A DNA stretch of 64,000 bases from Caenorhabditis remanei. Its lineage: Eukaryota; Nematoda; Chromadorea; Rhabditida; Rhabditidae. The DNA lies in assembly GCF_010183535.1 (NCBI RefSeq), contig NC_071332.1, forward strand, positions 10,602,001-10,666,000, given 5' to 3'. Every line of letters begins with the position of its first letter. The stretch's first letter is position 1. Below, in pieces: positions 46,574 to 58,407 of this stretch. A program made the translations under genes and the position numbers. The notes beneath the pieces were generated by a model. It had not been told where the DNA came from. It saw only the letters and a program-made list of their open reading frames with translations, and ran no database searches.

Positions 46574-49003
46574 ATGTTTTTATTACCAAAACTCAAAATC
46601 TCTTTTCTCCTTTTTCTTCTTTTTCTTTTACAGAAATATCAGATTTCATCTGCCAAAAAGATTCAAATAACGTAACTTCTCGTCTTCTTCTACCCCTAAT
46701 TAGTTCATATTTTTGTTTTCAGAAATGGAGAAATTGAAGGCCGTGAGTTGACTGCTACATATTCATTATATGGAAATCAGACAAGTGTTGCGTTTCTCGG
46801 AATTCCACATATCGAACCTCCAGTTGGAAAATTAAGATTCAGAAAACCGAAGACTTTTAAAAAGAAATGGAATGGAGTGCTGGAGACGAAAGAGTTCAAA
46901 CCAGCGTGTATGAGTAATTCAGTGTAAGATTAAAAAGAACTTTTAGTAAACTGTTAACTGTGTGCTCGAATGAAATAATGATTTCCAGAAGAACTTACTT
47001 CAACTCAAGTGGGGGTCCGATTTCAGAAGACTGCCTTTATATCAATGTTTACACGAATTATTTCTGTCTCGAACATGTATTTTATAGTATAATTTTCTAT
47101 CAAAACCATTATATTTCCAGAAGAATTGCTCAGTAATGATAGCTGTCCATGGTGGTCAAATGCTACGTGGAAGTCCTGCTGCGTATTCAAATGAAATAAT
47201 TACGAACAACTTCGTTGGACAGGACAGAAATATAGTTGTGGTTACAGTACCATATCGATTGGGAATTTTTGGGCTTCCAAACTTGCCTGGGGAACTAGAA
47301 GGAATTGCTGATAGGAATTTGATTTTATATGGTTAAAAATCTGGAATACTTTTGTACAATTTTCAAGATTATTCAGATGTAATAGAAGGTCTGCAGTGGG
47401 TGAAACGAGAGATTTCAAGTTTCGGAGGAGACTCGAATAGAATGACATACTTCGGGCATAGTGGGGGAGCAACTATTGGAATGATGATCGGATTCCTTCC
47501 AGAATATGATAATTTATACCAACAAGTTATTCTGATGAGTACGCCATTGTTGATGCATTCGAAATGTGAGACAAAAAATATGACTCCTTTTTCGATTCTT
47601 CGTTTTTATAGTATCCAACTCAAAAATGTTTCGTAAAATCGCCAAGCGTGTTGGTTGCTTCACCTCTATTGACAACCAACAAATTTTCGACTGCATGAGA
47701 GAAATTTCCGCCGAAAAACTGCTTTCCATGCAAGAATATATATTCAAAAATGAAGAAGAATCCTTCGCAGACTTTGCGATAGATGGAAAAGTAAGTCCAC
47801 TTCCTTTTCTGAATGCAAAAGCTGAAAATACAGATGCTTCAAGACAATCCACGTCGACTTCTTGAATCTGGAAATTTCACGAAAAAACCGCTTCTGATCG
47901 GCACGGTTCCGTATGAACTGAGATATACTCGATATTTTATAGGTAAAGAAGGAAATTTCGAGTACGATGAACTTCTGAAAATGTGCGAACTGTTTGGATT
48001 CGTTGGAGCCTACGAAAAACCATATTCTTTCGTTGAAAGCTGTGTTGAATTTTATATGAAAAGTGAGTTTTACTGTTTAGAATTCTGAAAATCGTCTGGT
48101 TTTTTTTTCAGATGAAACATACGAATTCCTTTTGGACGACTACATGTTTCACGTGCCTGCTGCCAATTTGGCAAGACATCACGCTTCTGAACAGCCTGTT
48201 TATCTTTACAGTTACAAATATCCAGGAGTTGGCTCTGCTTATTCCAGTGCTCCTGGTATACCTAACAATGCAACTGTACTAGAAGGTGTTCCCTCACCGG
48301 CTCATTCTGAAGATTTTGTAGGATTTTGGGTTTATTGTTTAAAAGAAACCACTCTGATTTAGGTATATGTAATGGGTGGGCATCGAAGTCCAAACTTCAC
48401 AGAAAAAGATTTGAATATCGAGCACTTGTTCACCGGAATAATAGCTAATTTTGTAAACTCCGAAGCGCCAAATGGGCAAGAATGGGCACCACTCAATATT
48501 GAGGTTATGAATTATTTCGATATTGACTTCGTGGAAAAATCAGATGGACAATTGACAATGTCCGGGATGAAATACGAGTTCTACAAAAAGCAAATGGAGT
48601 TTTGGAATGAAATTGTGCCCCAGTAAGGATCGTTCCCGAATGGTATTCATAAACTATTTTCAGATGCGGTGGAAAGTTTTCATTCAGTGAGGATTCCTCG
48701 AAATCTTTCGATGTGTTCCCGGTTCGCGAGTTTGTCGAAATGAAGAATTTATATTACAAATCCAAGTTCTGGAAAGAAGAAAAATCGCAAGAGATCGCGA
48801 GGAAATTAGGACTGGAACTTGAGATATTCATAGCTGAAAGGAAGAGAAGTGAGAAATCTTTTCCATCTTTCAGATAAGGAACGAAACTTTATAAATTACG
48901 TTCAGAATTCGATAAACTTCGACAAAGTTCATCGGTGAGGATTTCTTTTTTCACGAACATATTTTTCCTCATTCTTATCTCTGCTGCATGAAGCTATCTG
49001 AAC
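46574..49003 (+). CDS. Type-B carboxylesterase, secreted or ER
   Basis: Eleven exons starting 46574-46671 and 46723-46923 and continuing in phase to 48906-49003 give about 647 residues. Exon 1 supplies a signal peptide (MFLLPKLKISFLLFLLFLL), then ITNGEIEG begins the mature esterase fold with FLGIPHIEPPVGKLRFRKP and EDCLYINVY. The nucleophile motif is FGHSGGA rather than the usual GESAG, and the oxyanion loop reads HGGQ rather than HGGG. The His region is GVPSPAHSEDF. It may therefore be active with altered specificity. The 3' end is uncertain: without the last intron (donor after 48848) the frame stops at 48877. An AATAAA lies near 49030. Confidence 0.88.
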
Positions 49004-49099
49004 AATTAATATATTATAAATGTTTAACGAAATAAATATAACAACATCACCAACAGAAGAAAAACCTCCAACATAGAAAAAAGAAAATAATTGAAATAT

Positions 49100-49828
49100 T
49101 CACTGATTGATTCGTTGATTCCTTTTCTCTCTCAATTCACGATCCCAGGTGAGAAACGGTTCCATTGTCAAAACTCCAGACGTACTTGTGAAAAACTGCT
49201 GAAGATTGATGCCTGAAAGTTCAGATTTTCCCATGTTTGTTGCAAAACCTCTATCTACCATGTGTCTGCTCATACTTTTCAGCTTGCGCGATCATGTCGA
49301 ACTTGTCGAGATGCTTAACGACACGAGCGGTTAACGATGCCGCTTCCTCGTATTCTCTCCACAGCATTATCCATTCTTCACCAACGTTTGGAACGTATGT
49401 AGCGATTCTCTTGATAGCCTGAAATTTGAATACGCTTGTCGAATTTGATACCGGGTTCAAACTTCCCTTAGTCCGGTTGCACAGGGAGACAAAAATTCAC
49501 CAATTTTTTTTTCAATTTTGCTGTGAAAATGATTTCTAACCTGGCTCTCAAGATCGAACTTGTCTTGATTCGAAATTCCACAGTGTGGGGTAATATCTCC
49601 GACGATCGACTCGGCAATATCATGCACCAACGCCATTTTCACGGCTCGAACCGTATCTAATCCATCGATTTGTCCTTCTAATGTCATTGCTAGAACGGCC
49701 ATTCGATACATGTGACAGGCTACCGTTTCTGGCTCAGGAACTCCACAATTTACCCATCCGGTTCGCTTCAGATGCTTCAAACTATCGAGAACATCGAGTA
49801 TTTCGAAGATTTGAAAAGACGATGCCAT
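49100..49828 (-). CDS. HD-domain phosphohydrolase, HDDC2-like
   Basis: Three exons (49828-49541, 49418-49259, 49212-49100) give 186 residues. HDDC2/YfbR-type proteins are 5'-deoxynucleotidases. Metal-binding residues of the HD fold are visible: His in ETVACHMYRMAVLAM, the HD pair in KMALVHDIAESIVGDI, and the C-terminal Asp in VKHLDKFDMIAQAEKYE. Human HDDC2 shares the YE..SLTA-like and KQLDQ.EMILQA.EYE segments and a similar length (about 204). No targeting signal is seen, so it is probably cytosolic. It is convergent with the carboxylesterase (97 bp between stop codons). Confidence 0.92.
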
Positions 49829-50045
49829 CTAAAAGTTTTGTTTTTGAAAAAAACTTCAGTTCTGAACAAGATATCTAACGACTAAATTTCACAATTGAAG
49901 TTGCCGAAGTAAACAGAAACTGCGCCGACGCGTTTATAAATTAGAAAAAATCTATTCTCCAAAAGAATGTCTCAAGACTCAATACATACACGAAAAACCG
50001 AATTGAAATGAGAGGAACATAAAACAAACACATATTAAAAAAGAG

Positions 50046-50479
50046 ATGTGGAGCAGGGTACAACATAATATCATTTTCTCAGGATGCATTTTCATAAACG
50101 CGATGATTATACCTGTAATTTCATCTGCGTCGGTTGAGAGCTCGTCCGAAATCGCACGAAAATGTCCGAATTTTGTCCCGAGAACCGTCAAAAATGAACG
50201 CAGTTTCATTGACTCGGACTATTCTCGAATGACAACAGATGAACAAAACAGGTATGATCGTGTCAACTTCGCGATGTGAAGAAAATGTCCAAAAAAATGA
50301 GATTGAGGCAAATAGATGAAAACAAGGGGATAGACACAAGGAATACAACATATAACACACGGGCTCCATGGGAGGCCCTCTCAATGCACACCGCACAGTA
50401 CTTTGAGAGGGGGTCTGCTGGAGGCCGTGATAACAGGAGCTGTCTCCTAGAAATCGAGTTTTTGGAAATGGAAAAATAG
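50046..50479 (+). CDS. Candidate secreted protein, unknown
   Basis: The first open segment starts at ATG 50046 with a hydrophobic N-terminus (IIFSGCIFINAMIIPVISSA, signal-peptide-like), then SSSEIARKCPNFVPRTVKNE and MTTDEQNRYD. A second open segment reaches the stop at 50479 (TRAPWEALSMHTAQYFERGS, GGRDNRSCLLEIE). Joining them needs a short intron; GT at about 50259 to the AG before 50317 fits the phase but neither site is strong. It may be a small secreted or neuropeptide-like gene, or chance. It is divergent from the HDDC2-like gene. Confidence 0.35.
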
Positions 50480-50973
50480 TAAAAAGACTTGGATCAAAAC
50501 GTCGAGAGTATATGCACTTATGGACTATTCAAAATGAAGTATATGGGAAACTATGAGGCAAGTAGGAGGAAGTGGAACAGGGTATATCTTTAAAAAGAGA
50601 AAAACGGCCCGAATTAAAACAGGAAGAGAGCTTGAAACAGGGAGCAGTGGGGATTTGAGAGAGAGATAATTCGACACGAAAATTGTTGGAGTATGAAAAA
50701 GAAAACAAGAAATTGAAAAAAAAAGTCTGGGAACGAGATATGAAACGTGATAAAAAATTTTCGATACAAGCAAGAAGAAATTCAAAAACATGGGAATTTG
50801 GAATTGTCAACACAGATTGGCATCAGACGTAGAATGATAGTCATCGGGGGAAACTGATGATTTATTTGAAGAAAAGCCGTATATCATGACATCTGAAGTC
50901 TCAGAATTAGTGAGGCGTTTAGCTGACAGAAATCTTACCGTTTAAAGTATAGTTGATATTATTCTAGAATATT
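50480..50973. other. Stretch with no supported gene
   Basis: Purine-rich plus strand; the open frames on the minus strand are Phe/Ser-rich and not credible. It is the 3' flank of the ankyrin gene. Confidence 0.4.
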
Positions 50974-53900
50974 TTATTCATTTTTCTTTTTATTAAGGCT
51001 CCGCTCGGAATCAGGATCGTCGTAAATCACACAAGTAGATGTTGAAGCTGAAGCTGACACCTTCTGCGACGTTGATGCAGCTGCTTCCGACTCTTTCTGG
51101 CTCTTTCTCAAAGCAACACCCGACTGAATCTCGCTGACCATTCCACGAACACGATTTTCTCTGAGTTTGTCTTTCATCTCTGCTTCTTTGACTCTATGTG
51201 CTTCCGCAGCAATCAATTCAGCTTTTCTCACAGCAACTTGTTCGGCAACGGCTTCCGCTCTTGGATCTATAGGATTTGAAAACGAGGTTTCACCAGCATT
51301 GAATACATTAGGTTCTTGACTTCGAGAAACAATTTGAAGGGCTTGCACCATGAAGAAACTGTCTTTGAATCTATTGCATTCGGATTCTGAGAGTGTTAGC
51401 CTGATAGTGATGTTGGTGAACCTGTTTTCGTTATCTGAAAAAAAAAGATAGAATGTCGACATATTCTACCGACATACGTGTCACTGTTTTTGGAAGATTG
51501 TAGGCGTAAATACATCCATTGTGCTCGTAACTGAAGAAGGATTCAAGGTTTTCATAGCGATCCACGCATGTGTCTCCAAAGCTGATACTGAAATTTGAGA
51601 AAATTGACAGTTTGAAATGTTTTTTGAAAAAGACTCACGCCACAGACTCTCCGAGAAGCTTAATAGGCCTACAGTTCTTGAAATCATCTTTGTATTCAAC
51701 ACGTGGGAGACCATTCGCCAGACGAATTTTTTCTTTCTCGGCAATGTTATTAGAAATCGAAACAGCATCGGTAACCATAGCAATACGAATAATATGTGGA
51801 TTGCCAGCGCCCATTGTGGTGTCAAACTTAGTATATTGACATGGAAGTAAGAACAAGGCCTGAAAACAAGATCGAATGACAACAGATTACTTTTTTACTC
51901 ACAATTGGTTCGTCAGTGAATTCTCCTTTTTCGATAGTCATGTGGAGCGTTTTCTGAAAGCAGATAATTTATTAGCACCTCTACGGAAAGATTTTAAGAC
52001 TCAAGACTACAAAATGCTGTAATATCCCGAAATCTATACAAATCTAGATTAGTAACAGACGAAGCCGAAATTCTAATTAAAATTAAAGTCTTTTAACTTC
52101 GAAAACAGATGCTATTTTTCAAAAGAAATTATTTATGGAAAAAGAAAGAAAGCGATAACTATTTTTAATGTTTAAGTGACCTACCTTAACATAAACTTTT
52201 CCTCCCACTTCAATCATTGGATCCATTACATCTCGTCCGATACGGATTTGATGAAGACTTGATTTTACTGAATGCACTGTAAGTGGAATTCGTGCTTCAG
52301 CGTCAATTAGCAATGCTTCAACCCATGAACAGAATGTGTTGGTTAGAGCACGCAAACGTAGAGATAGAAACTCGCGAGCTTTGTATGGAATGATGGAAGC
52401 ACAGAAGTCTTGGTAATCAGAAAGTTCTTTGTTTGCTGTTTCACGAGGAGTTCTTGGATGAATATGAATTAGCGATAGACATCCTCCAATATCGGCACCG
52501 TGCCACATCAATTGACGAGCGACCAGATTACAATGTCTCCTGACAGCTAGTGAAACCGGTGATTTGAACAGGTCGTTGAGTTCGTTTAGAGCAGCACCAT
52601 GACGAAGAAGAGTGTCGATTTGACATGGTGATCCAGTCATAGCAGCAAAATGAAGAAGCGTGTTTCCGCCAGAGAACTTCTGAGTCAAATATTTTTCTTT
52701 GTCGTTGGATGTTTGTAATAAGAAATGAAGAACTGCGCACTTGCGATGTTTGTCCGCGTAGCATGGTTTCTCGCTTTTAGCAGTCGAAGCAAGATGCATC
52801 AGAATAGAGACAGCACGATTTTCACAGATGTTGTCTTCAAACTTTTCCAAGTAGTATCTTGTACCCGAGGCGAGTGTTAGATTGGAAAGACAAGCAATAC
52901 GCGTCTGACGAGATTCATTAGAGAAACGTCTTCCATCTACCCTGTTTTGAAATTTATTCTCATTCCGCATGATGGATCGTTCCATCTCACCGAAACGGAG
53001 AAGAACATATTTCAAATCCCGATCACGGAGATCAATGAGAGTTCCTCTTTCAAAATCATCTGTGATACTGTTGATCATTTGTTGAATAGCATTTCTTAAC
53101 TGAATTTGCACTTCTTCATATTCATGTGGTCGTACTGTACCATCCATATCAATGTGCGCAGCAAACTCACTCCTCCAATTGGTCACTTTTCCGCATGACA
53201 TCACGTAATCCGAATATGTATGCTTCATGAATGGTTTTGCTCCGTTTATTGTTAATTTGAGAGGCTCAGGATCCGGACATCCCGACGCGGAAATTCCGTA
53301 GCCCATGCGATGAAGCAGCTTAATATTTGGCGGTAGCTCCATGTATTTTCCGCTGCAATTGAAATAGAAGTTGAATTCTATGAATTGTCAAACTCACAGT
53401 GAATGAACATGACGCAAGTATCTCATTTGTGAGTTTTTGTGTAGATCAGTGAAATGCACCAGTTGGCCGAGATCTTCTTCGCGACGGTAGAAAGGCATGG
53501 TGACTCTATTCTGTGAGCCTAACATTGTTTGCGCTGCTGCGTTTGTTGCACGTACCACCATTTCTCCATCTTGAACACTGTCACCAGTGCAATCACGTTC
53601 GTCGAAATGATGCACATGCAAATTTGGTTGACCGTCAGTAGCTTGAACAGCACGAACGGCACGATTAACCTGAGAGATTCGATCTTCGTCCCCTGACTCA
53701 GTACTATTGAGGATAAACTCCAAAGGAACCTTTGCGCGTTGCTCTTTCTGTCCAGGATAGTTTTCTTTTGCCTTTTTCTCTGCTTTCTTCTGCTTCTTTG
53801 TTAACTGTTTCTGCTTGCCATTGTTTTTTATAGGTTTCGCAATTGTTGCTGGCTTACTATTGACGGCTTGCTGTAAGTTGAAGTTTAGAATTAACGTGTG

Positions 53901-54218
53901 TAACAAATCACATACCTGAACAATCTGAACAATCTGAGCAACCTGGGGAACGAGGGGAACCGGAGGAGGCAATTGTGCAACATTTATACTCGCCGAGGTA
54001 GATGGTTCATCCTTGTTTGGAGTATTATTTTGAATAGGAACGAAGTGCGTACTTTCTGTAACTGGAATTCCATTTTCAGCCCCGACCACTCGAATCGATT
54101 CACTTTGCACATGGTTATTGATTAACCGATGCATTTCGTCCGTACGATCTCTGATAGTTACGTAACACTGAGGTTCCAAACTGCTGCTGCTGGTTCCCTC
54201 TTGACTGTCGTTTGTCAT
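50974..54218 (-). CDS. Ankyrin-repeat protein, unknown function
   Basis: Seven exons (54218-53916, 53870-53398, 53352-52185, 51953-51903, 51859-51639, 51587-51478, 51434-50974) give 928 residues. The N-terminal third is low-complexity, with a Pro/Val/Gln stretch (PPPVPLVPQVAQIVQIVQ) and a basic tract KKQKKAEKKAKEN. A middle region of unknown fold precedes two clear ankyrin repeats at about residues 480-560 (GGNTLLHFAAMTG, SPVSLAVRRHCNLVARQLM, HGADIG). The C-terminus has a long charged helix (AEQVAVRKAELIAAEAHRVK) and a Ser-rich tail. The start was chosen at 54218 because TTTATAGTTTCAG lies 18 bases before it; ATG 54341 upstream is in frame but behind that acceptor. Likely an intracellular scaffold; the family is not recognised. 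Confidence 0.8.
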
Positions 54219-54264
54219 AGTACCTTTCTCGTTGTCTGAAACTATAAACTTATTAATTGGGCTA

Positions 54265-54296
54265 TTTACGCCCGGAAAAACTGTTTTTCCGGTAAA
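54265..54296. promoter_or_regulatory. Palindrome upstream of the ankyrin gene
   Basis: CCGGAAAAAC directly abuts GTTTTTCCGG across a T, with TTTAC/GTAAA outside. It is a nearly perfect 32-bp inverted repeat 47 bp upstream of the ankyrin start codon. It could be a bidirectional transcription-factor site or a tiny mobile-element relic. Confidence 0.5.
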
Positions 54297-54453
54297 TGAA
54301 TCGAGGTTAAAAATGTTTTTTACGTAGGTGAATAGCCGCATAAGAGTAAAAGCGTAAACACCAGAAGGTTACGAACTGGTGTTTTTCAAACAGTGATTTC
54401 TCCACGCATGAAAAAGTTCATTATTAATATATTTGCAGGTCTATTACCCATCC

Positions 54454-54627
54454 GCCGGTGGCAGACCGCTCGTTCAAAGTTCGGCCCGAAGACGCGGAGT
54501 GGGTCTCGTTGCGACTACAGTAGTATTCAAACTTTTCATGGGTCAAATACGGTAGAGAGCCGCCGTAAATCGAAATACCGCAACAAGACCCACTTCTCGA
54601 ACTTTGAGCGAGCGGTTAGCAACCGGC
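54454..54627. repeat. MITE-like inverted repeat
   Basis: The left arm begins GCCGGTGGCAGACCGCTCG and the right arm ends CGAGCGGTTAGCAACCGGC (reverse complement with small indels). Inner matches are TTCAAAGTTCG / CGAACTTTGA and GTGGGTCTCGTTGCG / CGCAACAAGACCCAC. Total about 174 bp. It lies inside a spurious 173-codon plus-strand frame and just upstream of the ankyrin gene. Confidence 0.8.
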
Positions 54628-54966
54628 AAATGAATGATAACGCGCGTTATACAGTTGCATTTGTTTCTGAGGACAACTGGAAAGACACTGTTATTGTTTT
54701 TATTAACCGGAAATTAAGCGCTGTGTTTAATATTCTCGTCGCCAGCGAAAATTGTTATTGCTGGAAGTCATTTTGGTTTTCATCGCTACCAAGTACTTCT
54801 ATTCTTGAACAAAATCGCATCTTATTGAAAAGAAAAAAGAAAGCGAACGTCCGAGGGAAATTGGAAAATGGACAGCAAAAAAGAAAGAGTGCCCGTTTCC
54901 ATCCGTTTCCATGAAAAATGGGGTGAGCGACGTTTTAGGATTGGAGCGCAGGCAGATGTCCCGACG

Positions 54967-55269
54967 CTAATTTAGCATGAAACGGGGCTTTGTAACGATA
55001 TTAAAAATTGTTATTTCAAAGCGAATATTTTTCGGTTCATTCGATTTTTCATTGTCAAGAAGAAGAAAAATATGCGTACCAAATCCAATGGAACCGTCGC
55101 TGTCACCTGATTGTGAGTGATCTGACGAATTTCCTGAGTTGTCTGAAGATGATGAAGAAGAGCCTCCGCTCGAGTCGACAATCGAACTCTTCCTTTTCAC
55201 CACAATCTCAACTTCTTGTCCGCTGCTTCCTGCTTTTTTCCCTTCCTTCGATTTCTTGTCTTTTGGCAT
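54967..55269 (-). CDS. Small Lys/Ser-rich protein, unknown
   Basis: The ATG at 55269 follows a TTTTACAG acceptor (exon edge 55309) and opens 100 codons. The N-terminus is basic (MPKDKKSKEGKKAGSSGQEV, VVKRKSS). Residues about 33-63 are almost only Ser, Gly, Asp and Asn, an acidic disordered tract. A possible GTACGC donor follows residue 63 (after 55080), so the last 37 codons may be intron and the true C-terminus may lie elsewhere. No acceptor partner was found. Nuclear location is suggested by the basic stretches only. Confidence 0.55.
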   Translation of the reverse strand: MPKDKKSKEGKKAGSSGQEVEIVVKRKSSIVDSSGGSSSSSSDNSGNSSDHSQSGDSDGSIGFGTHIFLLLDNEKSNEPKNIRFEITIFNIVTKPRFMLN

Positions 55270-55309
55270 TGAACCCGCAGGGATGCGGCTGTTTCTTAGG
55301 ACAGTCGCT

Positions 55310-56426
55310 CTGTAAAATAATGGCCGAAATTTCAGTGAGAAGCCAAATGAACGAATATTTGAATGCGTGTGGTCTATATGTCTCTGTGCTTTCTGTGTGC
55401 CGGGTGAGCGCAACGACGGCGATGGCGACAGAGGCAACCGGACGGCACTCACACATACCGCTCACCAACCACACGCACAGACACACACCGAAGTGAAAAA
55501 AGAGCGTTGAAATTTTGGAGGTGACAGGGTTAAGAGGGAGTGGACGTCGCGTTCAAAACGAGAGACAAGAGAAGGGCCCCGCTAATAGCATAAAAGAAGA
55601 AAACATCTCTCGATAAAATGACGAAAAGATATTTAGAGAAAGTAGGAAACATCAAAATGAAAAAGAGAATTGAAGGTGTGGAAGATCTGGAGAAGATTAT
55701 AGGGCTTTGAACTTGCGGCTAGAGCTAAGTACATCAAAAACGAATTGAAATCGATTATGAACCACGAGAAAGGAATCTGAGGAATTGAAAGAAATAGAAA
55801 AACTATCTTTCCGCGTTTTGCAAGGTTGTTTCTCAAGAAATATCTGAAATTACTCGCGAAGTATAAATAGGTCTATCAGAATGCAGATCCTGTTCGTTAT
55901 TTAAAAACAGAGAATGACTTTCTTTTAATCTCACTATCAGAAGAAATATTCATTGTGCAGATCACATCGGTAGGCAAAAGGAAACCCTAATTAAGTCTTT
56001 TCATAATCTGAGTAACGAAAAACGTAGTAAACCAATTGATAGAGGGAAATGAAAGACAAAGCGACAAAAGAAAATAAAACTTGAATCTTTCGGAAATTTA
56101 AGAAGAACATGAAAAAGAAATGACAGAAAAAGTAAAAGTAACAGGGAGCAAATAAATACAAAGACTTTCAGAACAGTTTCAACTCGTGCTCATCGACAAA
56201 AAACCCTTCCGGCCTCTTTTCAGATACACAACGGCCAGTGTGCATTTCAACTTCCGCAAGCATCAGAATTGACGCCACATTGCAGAATGAAAACCGATTT
56301 TTTGTCGAATCGCTTATCGAAACCTTATCGAACATATTTCCAGGCAGAATAGCTATTATTTCGGTCAACATAAGAGTAAAACGGGGAAAACAACAGAAAT
56401 ATATATAGCAGTCTGTTTTACAAACC
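55310..56426. other. Intergenic stretch
   Basis: No supported gene. Purine-rich, low-complexity plus strand from 55600 to 56160; open frames here are short and lack splice support. The frame at 56168-56434 on the minus strand lies beyond the stop of the gene ending at 56427. Confidence 0.4.
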
Positions 56427-57984
56427 CTATTCATCTTCCAGTTCCAACTGATTCCTTGTAAGTTTTTCCTGCGAATCAGGCAACACCTCTTCAGTGTTGT
56501 TACAAAGAGAAACAGTTGAAGATGATGGAGTTTCGGGTGGAGAGAGAAGAGATATCGGCACCATTGGGAATAAATATGGATAGTCCATTTTGAAATCTGT
56601 GGGATCTGTTGAAATTGGAACCGGGACAGGAATCATCATTGGCAGAAACGGCGTAAATGGCAGTGGAGGGATAGCGCCTCTGAAAAGTGTGACATCAAAA
56701 AATCAAATTTAGATAGAACAAACCTCTTATTATGAACATTAGGCGGGCAGAAAAACGGCGGAGCCGGGGGTCCTCGGTTTATTCTTCGAGGGATGAACAT
56801 AGATAAAGTTTTTCTGAGAACATAATTTTGTAAAAGTCGATGTGTCGACAACTCACTCTTTATATATGCTTTCTCTTGAAAATGTTTCCCTCTTTGGTTC
56901 CACAGTATTAAAGTAGATACCAGCGGATTCATTGATTGTGAGCTTTTTTGCTGCAATCCTAACTTCGCGAGCAGCTCTCTGGAATGTGTAAATAAAGAAA
57001 GACAGGAATACACGATGAATTTGAAGTATCATGGGTATTAATAATAAATGCTCACCCTTTCTCGGTTTTTCCGTTTTTTCAATTTTTCGATAAACCTCGA
57101 GTGCTCAGATGCATCTGAATATTCACCTTCAGATGACGATTGTGATGACATTTCTGTCATATGAGCACGTTCTTCAGCTTCTAAATCCCGGAATGGTTCG
57201 ATTTTTGGTGGCAACGGTGGATATCGTTCAGGAACTTTAACGCCCATATCGAGAAGAGCTGAACCAGCAAGAGCGTAAGTCAGGTCAATGTACTGATGAG
57301 GAGCAAGTGTCTTTATCATTTCGATGTAGACGTGCGGAGGGGGAAGTGGTTGAAAATCAGCGGGACTGAATCGGTATGCACGAACCTCCAGTGACAAGGT
57401 AGTTGGAGCTTTCGACTGAAACTTTTTGAACGATTATTTGCGTCCGCGCTCATTGCAGAGTGTAAATATCTTACCGATAAAACAGTAGCCGCTTGTTTCA
57501 CAGCGTCGAATGAATTATAGGATGTTGCCTCACTTGCAGCAATCAACGCTGATGGAAGAGGTGGAGGAGGAAATGGAGGAAAAGCTCCCCGTTCTCCCTT
57601 CTGATATTCAATTCTGAATGTCAGAAGCTTATCATACCACTCTCTATGTGGATCGAGTTCATTTGGGGTCCATACTGGTCGAAAATCACCTTCCAATTCG
57701 CCATCAATTTCAGTTGTTTCTTTAATTGCATCATCTCGTATATCAGCATCATCGGATTCTGTTGATGCTTCTTCCGTTTCGGCATTGATTAACAGCGGAT
57801 TTCTAGGCTTGAGCTCTAATCTGATTTTGTTCCACCTCGCATTGACTCTGAAATGCTTCTTTTCGAAAATTGAGGGATATGAAGAGTATGAAGCTCACAA
57901 ATCTTCATCGGAACTTTGGGGGGACGTTTTTATCGATGAGTATCCGGAAGAGTTTTCGGTGTTCCTGGAACGATTTATTTGCAT
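56427..57984 (-). CDS. 427-residue proline-rich protein, unknown
   Basis: Six exons (57984-57899, 57847-57475, 57415-57056, 56978-56857, 56813-56724, 56679-56427) join in phase and give 427 residues. The N-terminus is Ser-rich, then an acidic stretch (EEASTESDDADIRDD). A folded-looking middle part follows (WTPNELDPHREWYDKLLTF; about 155-230: YRFSPADFQPLPPPHVYIEM, LAPHQYIDLTYALAGSALLD, PERYPPLPPKIEPF), then a Ser-rich and charged helix (EKLKKRKNRERAAREVRIAA). The C-terminus is proline-rich (PPAPPFFCPPN, PLPFTPFLPMM). No signal peptide or membrane segment. The compact central block suggests a conserved domain, but I do not recognise it. A nuclear, transcription-related role is a guess. Confidence 0.8.
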
Positions 57985-58009
57985 TTATGTACGATGAATT
58001 AACTCTCAC

Positions 58010-58407
58010 ATGTCAGTTCGGTTAATATCCGGTTGTTTGTCGTGTATTAGGCGTCAATTTTTCATTAGAACAAGAACAGGAAACTCTGAAAAACAAATGA
58101 TTTTCGTTACTTTTCGGAATAAAAAACTAAATTTGGATGAAAACAAGGATGAAACAGAATATCGAAAACTTCCGTATTAATTTGTGTATTTTTCTTCAGA
58201 ATCGTTGTACAAATCCGGGTTTTCGTGGTGGGACCAGAGAGATGAAAGCAGATATGCGCCTTTCTGTTAAAGACTGGTTACGGTTGCTTCTCGAATACTT
58301 TCGCAATTCTCCAGAACAGTGGAAAACGAAAAAATCAAGATTGTTGTCATAGTACGTCTGAAAACATATTTCATGATTTTTTGTCAATAAACAGTTGTTT
58401 CATATAA
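58010..58407 (+). CDS. Candidate mitochondrial-type small protein
   Basis: The ATG at 58010 opens 60 codons with an Arg/Ser/Cys-rich, presequence-like start (MSVRLISGCLSCIRRQFFIR), then RTGNSEKQMIFVTFRNKKLN and a charged end. A second protein-like segment in another frame begins after a TTTTCTTCAG at 58200 (MKADMRLSVKDWLRLLLEYF, NSPEQWKTKKSRLL) and can be spliced (TA/GTACGT to AAACAG 58394) to a stop at 58407. A donor joining the first and second segments is not convincing; the only in-phase GT (before GTTACT) is weak. It is either a real gene with an unusual splice or a frameshifted one. Confidence 0.35.

Noticed and set aside
54393..54914. 173-codon plus-strand frame
   Set aside because: It runs through the inverted repeat at 54454-54627 and has no splice sites or recognisable domain.
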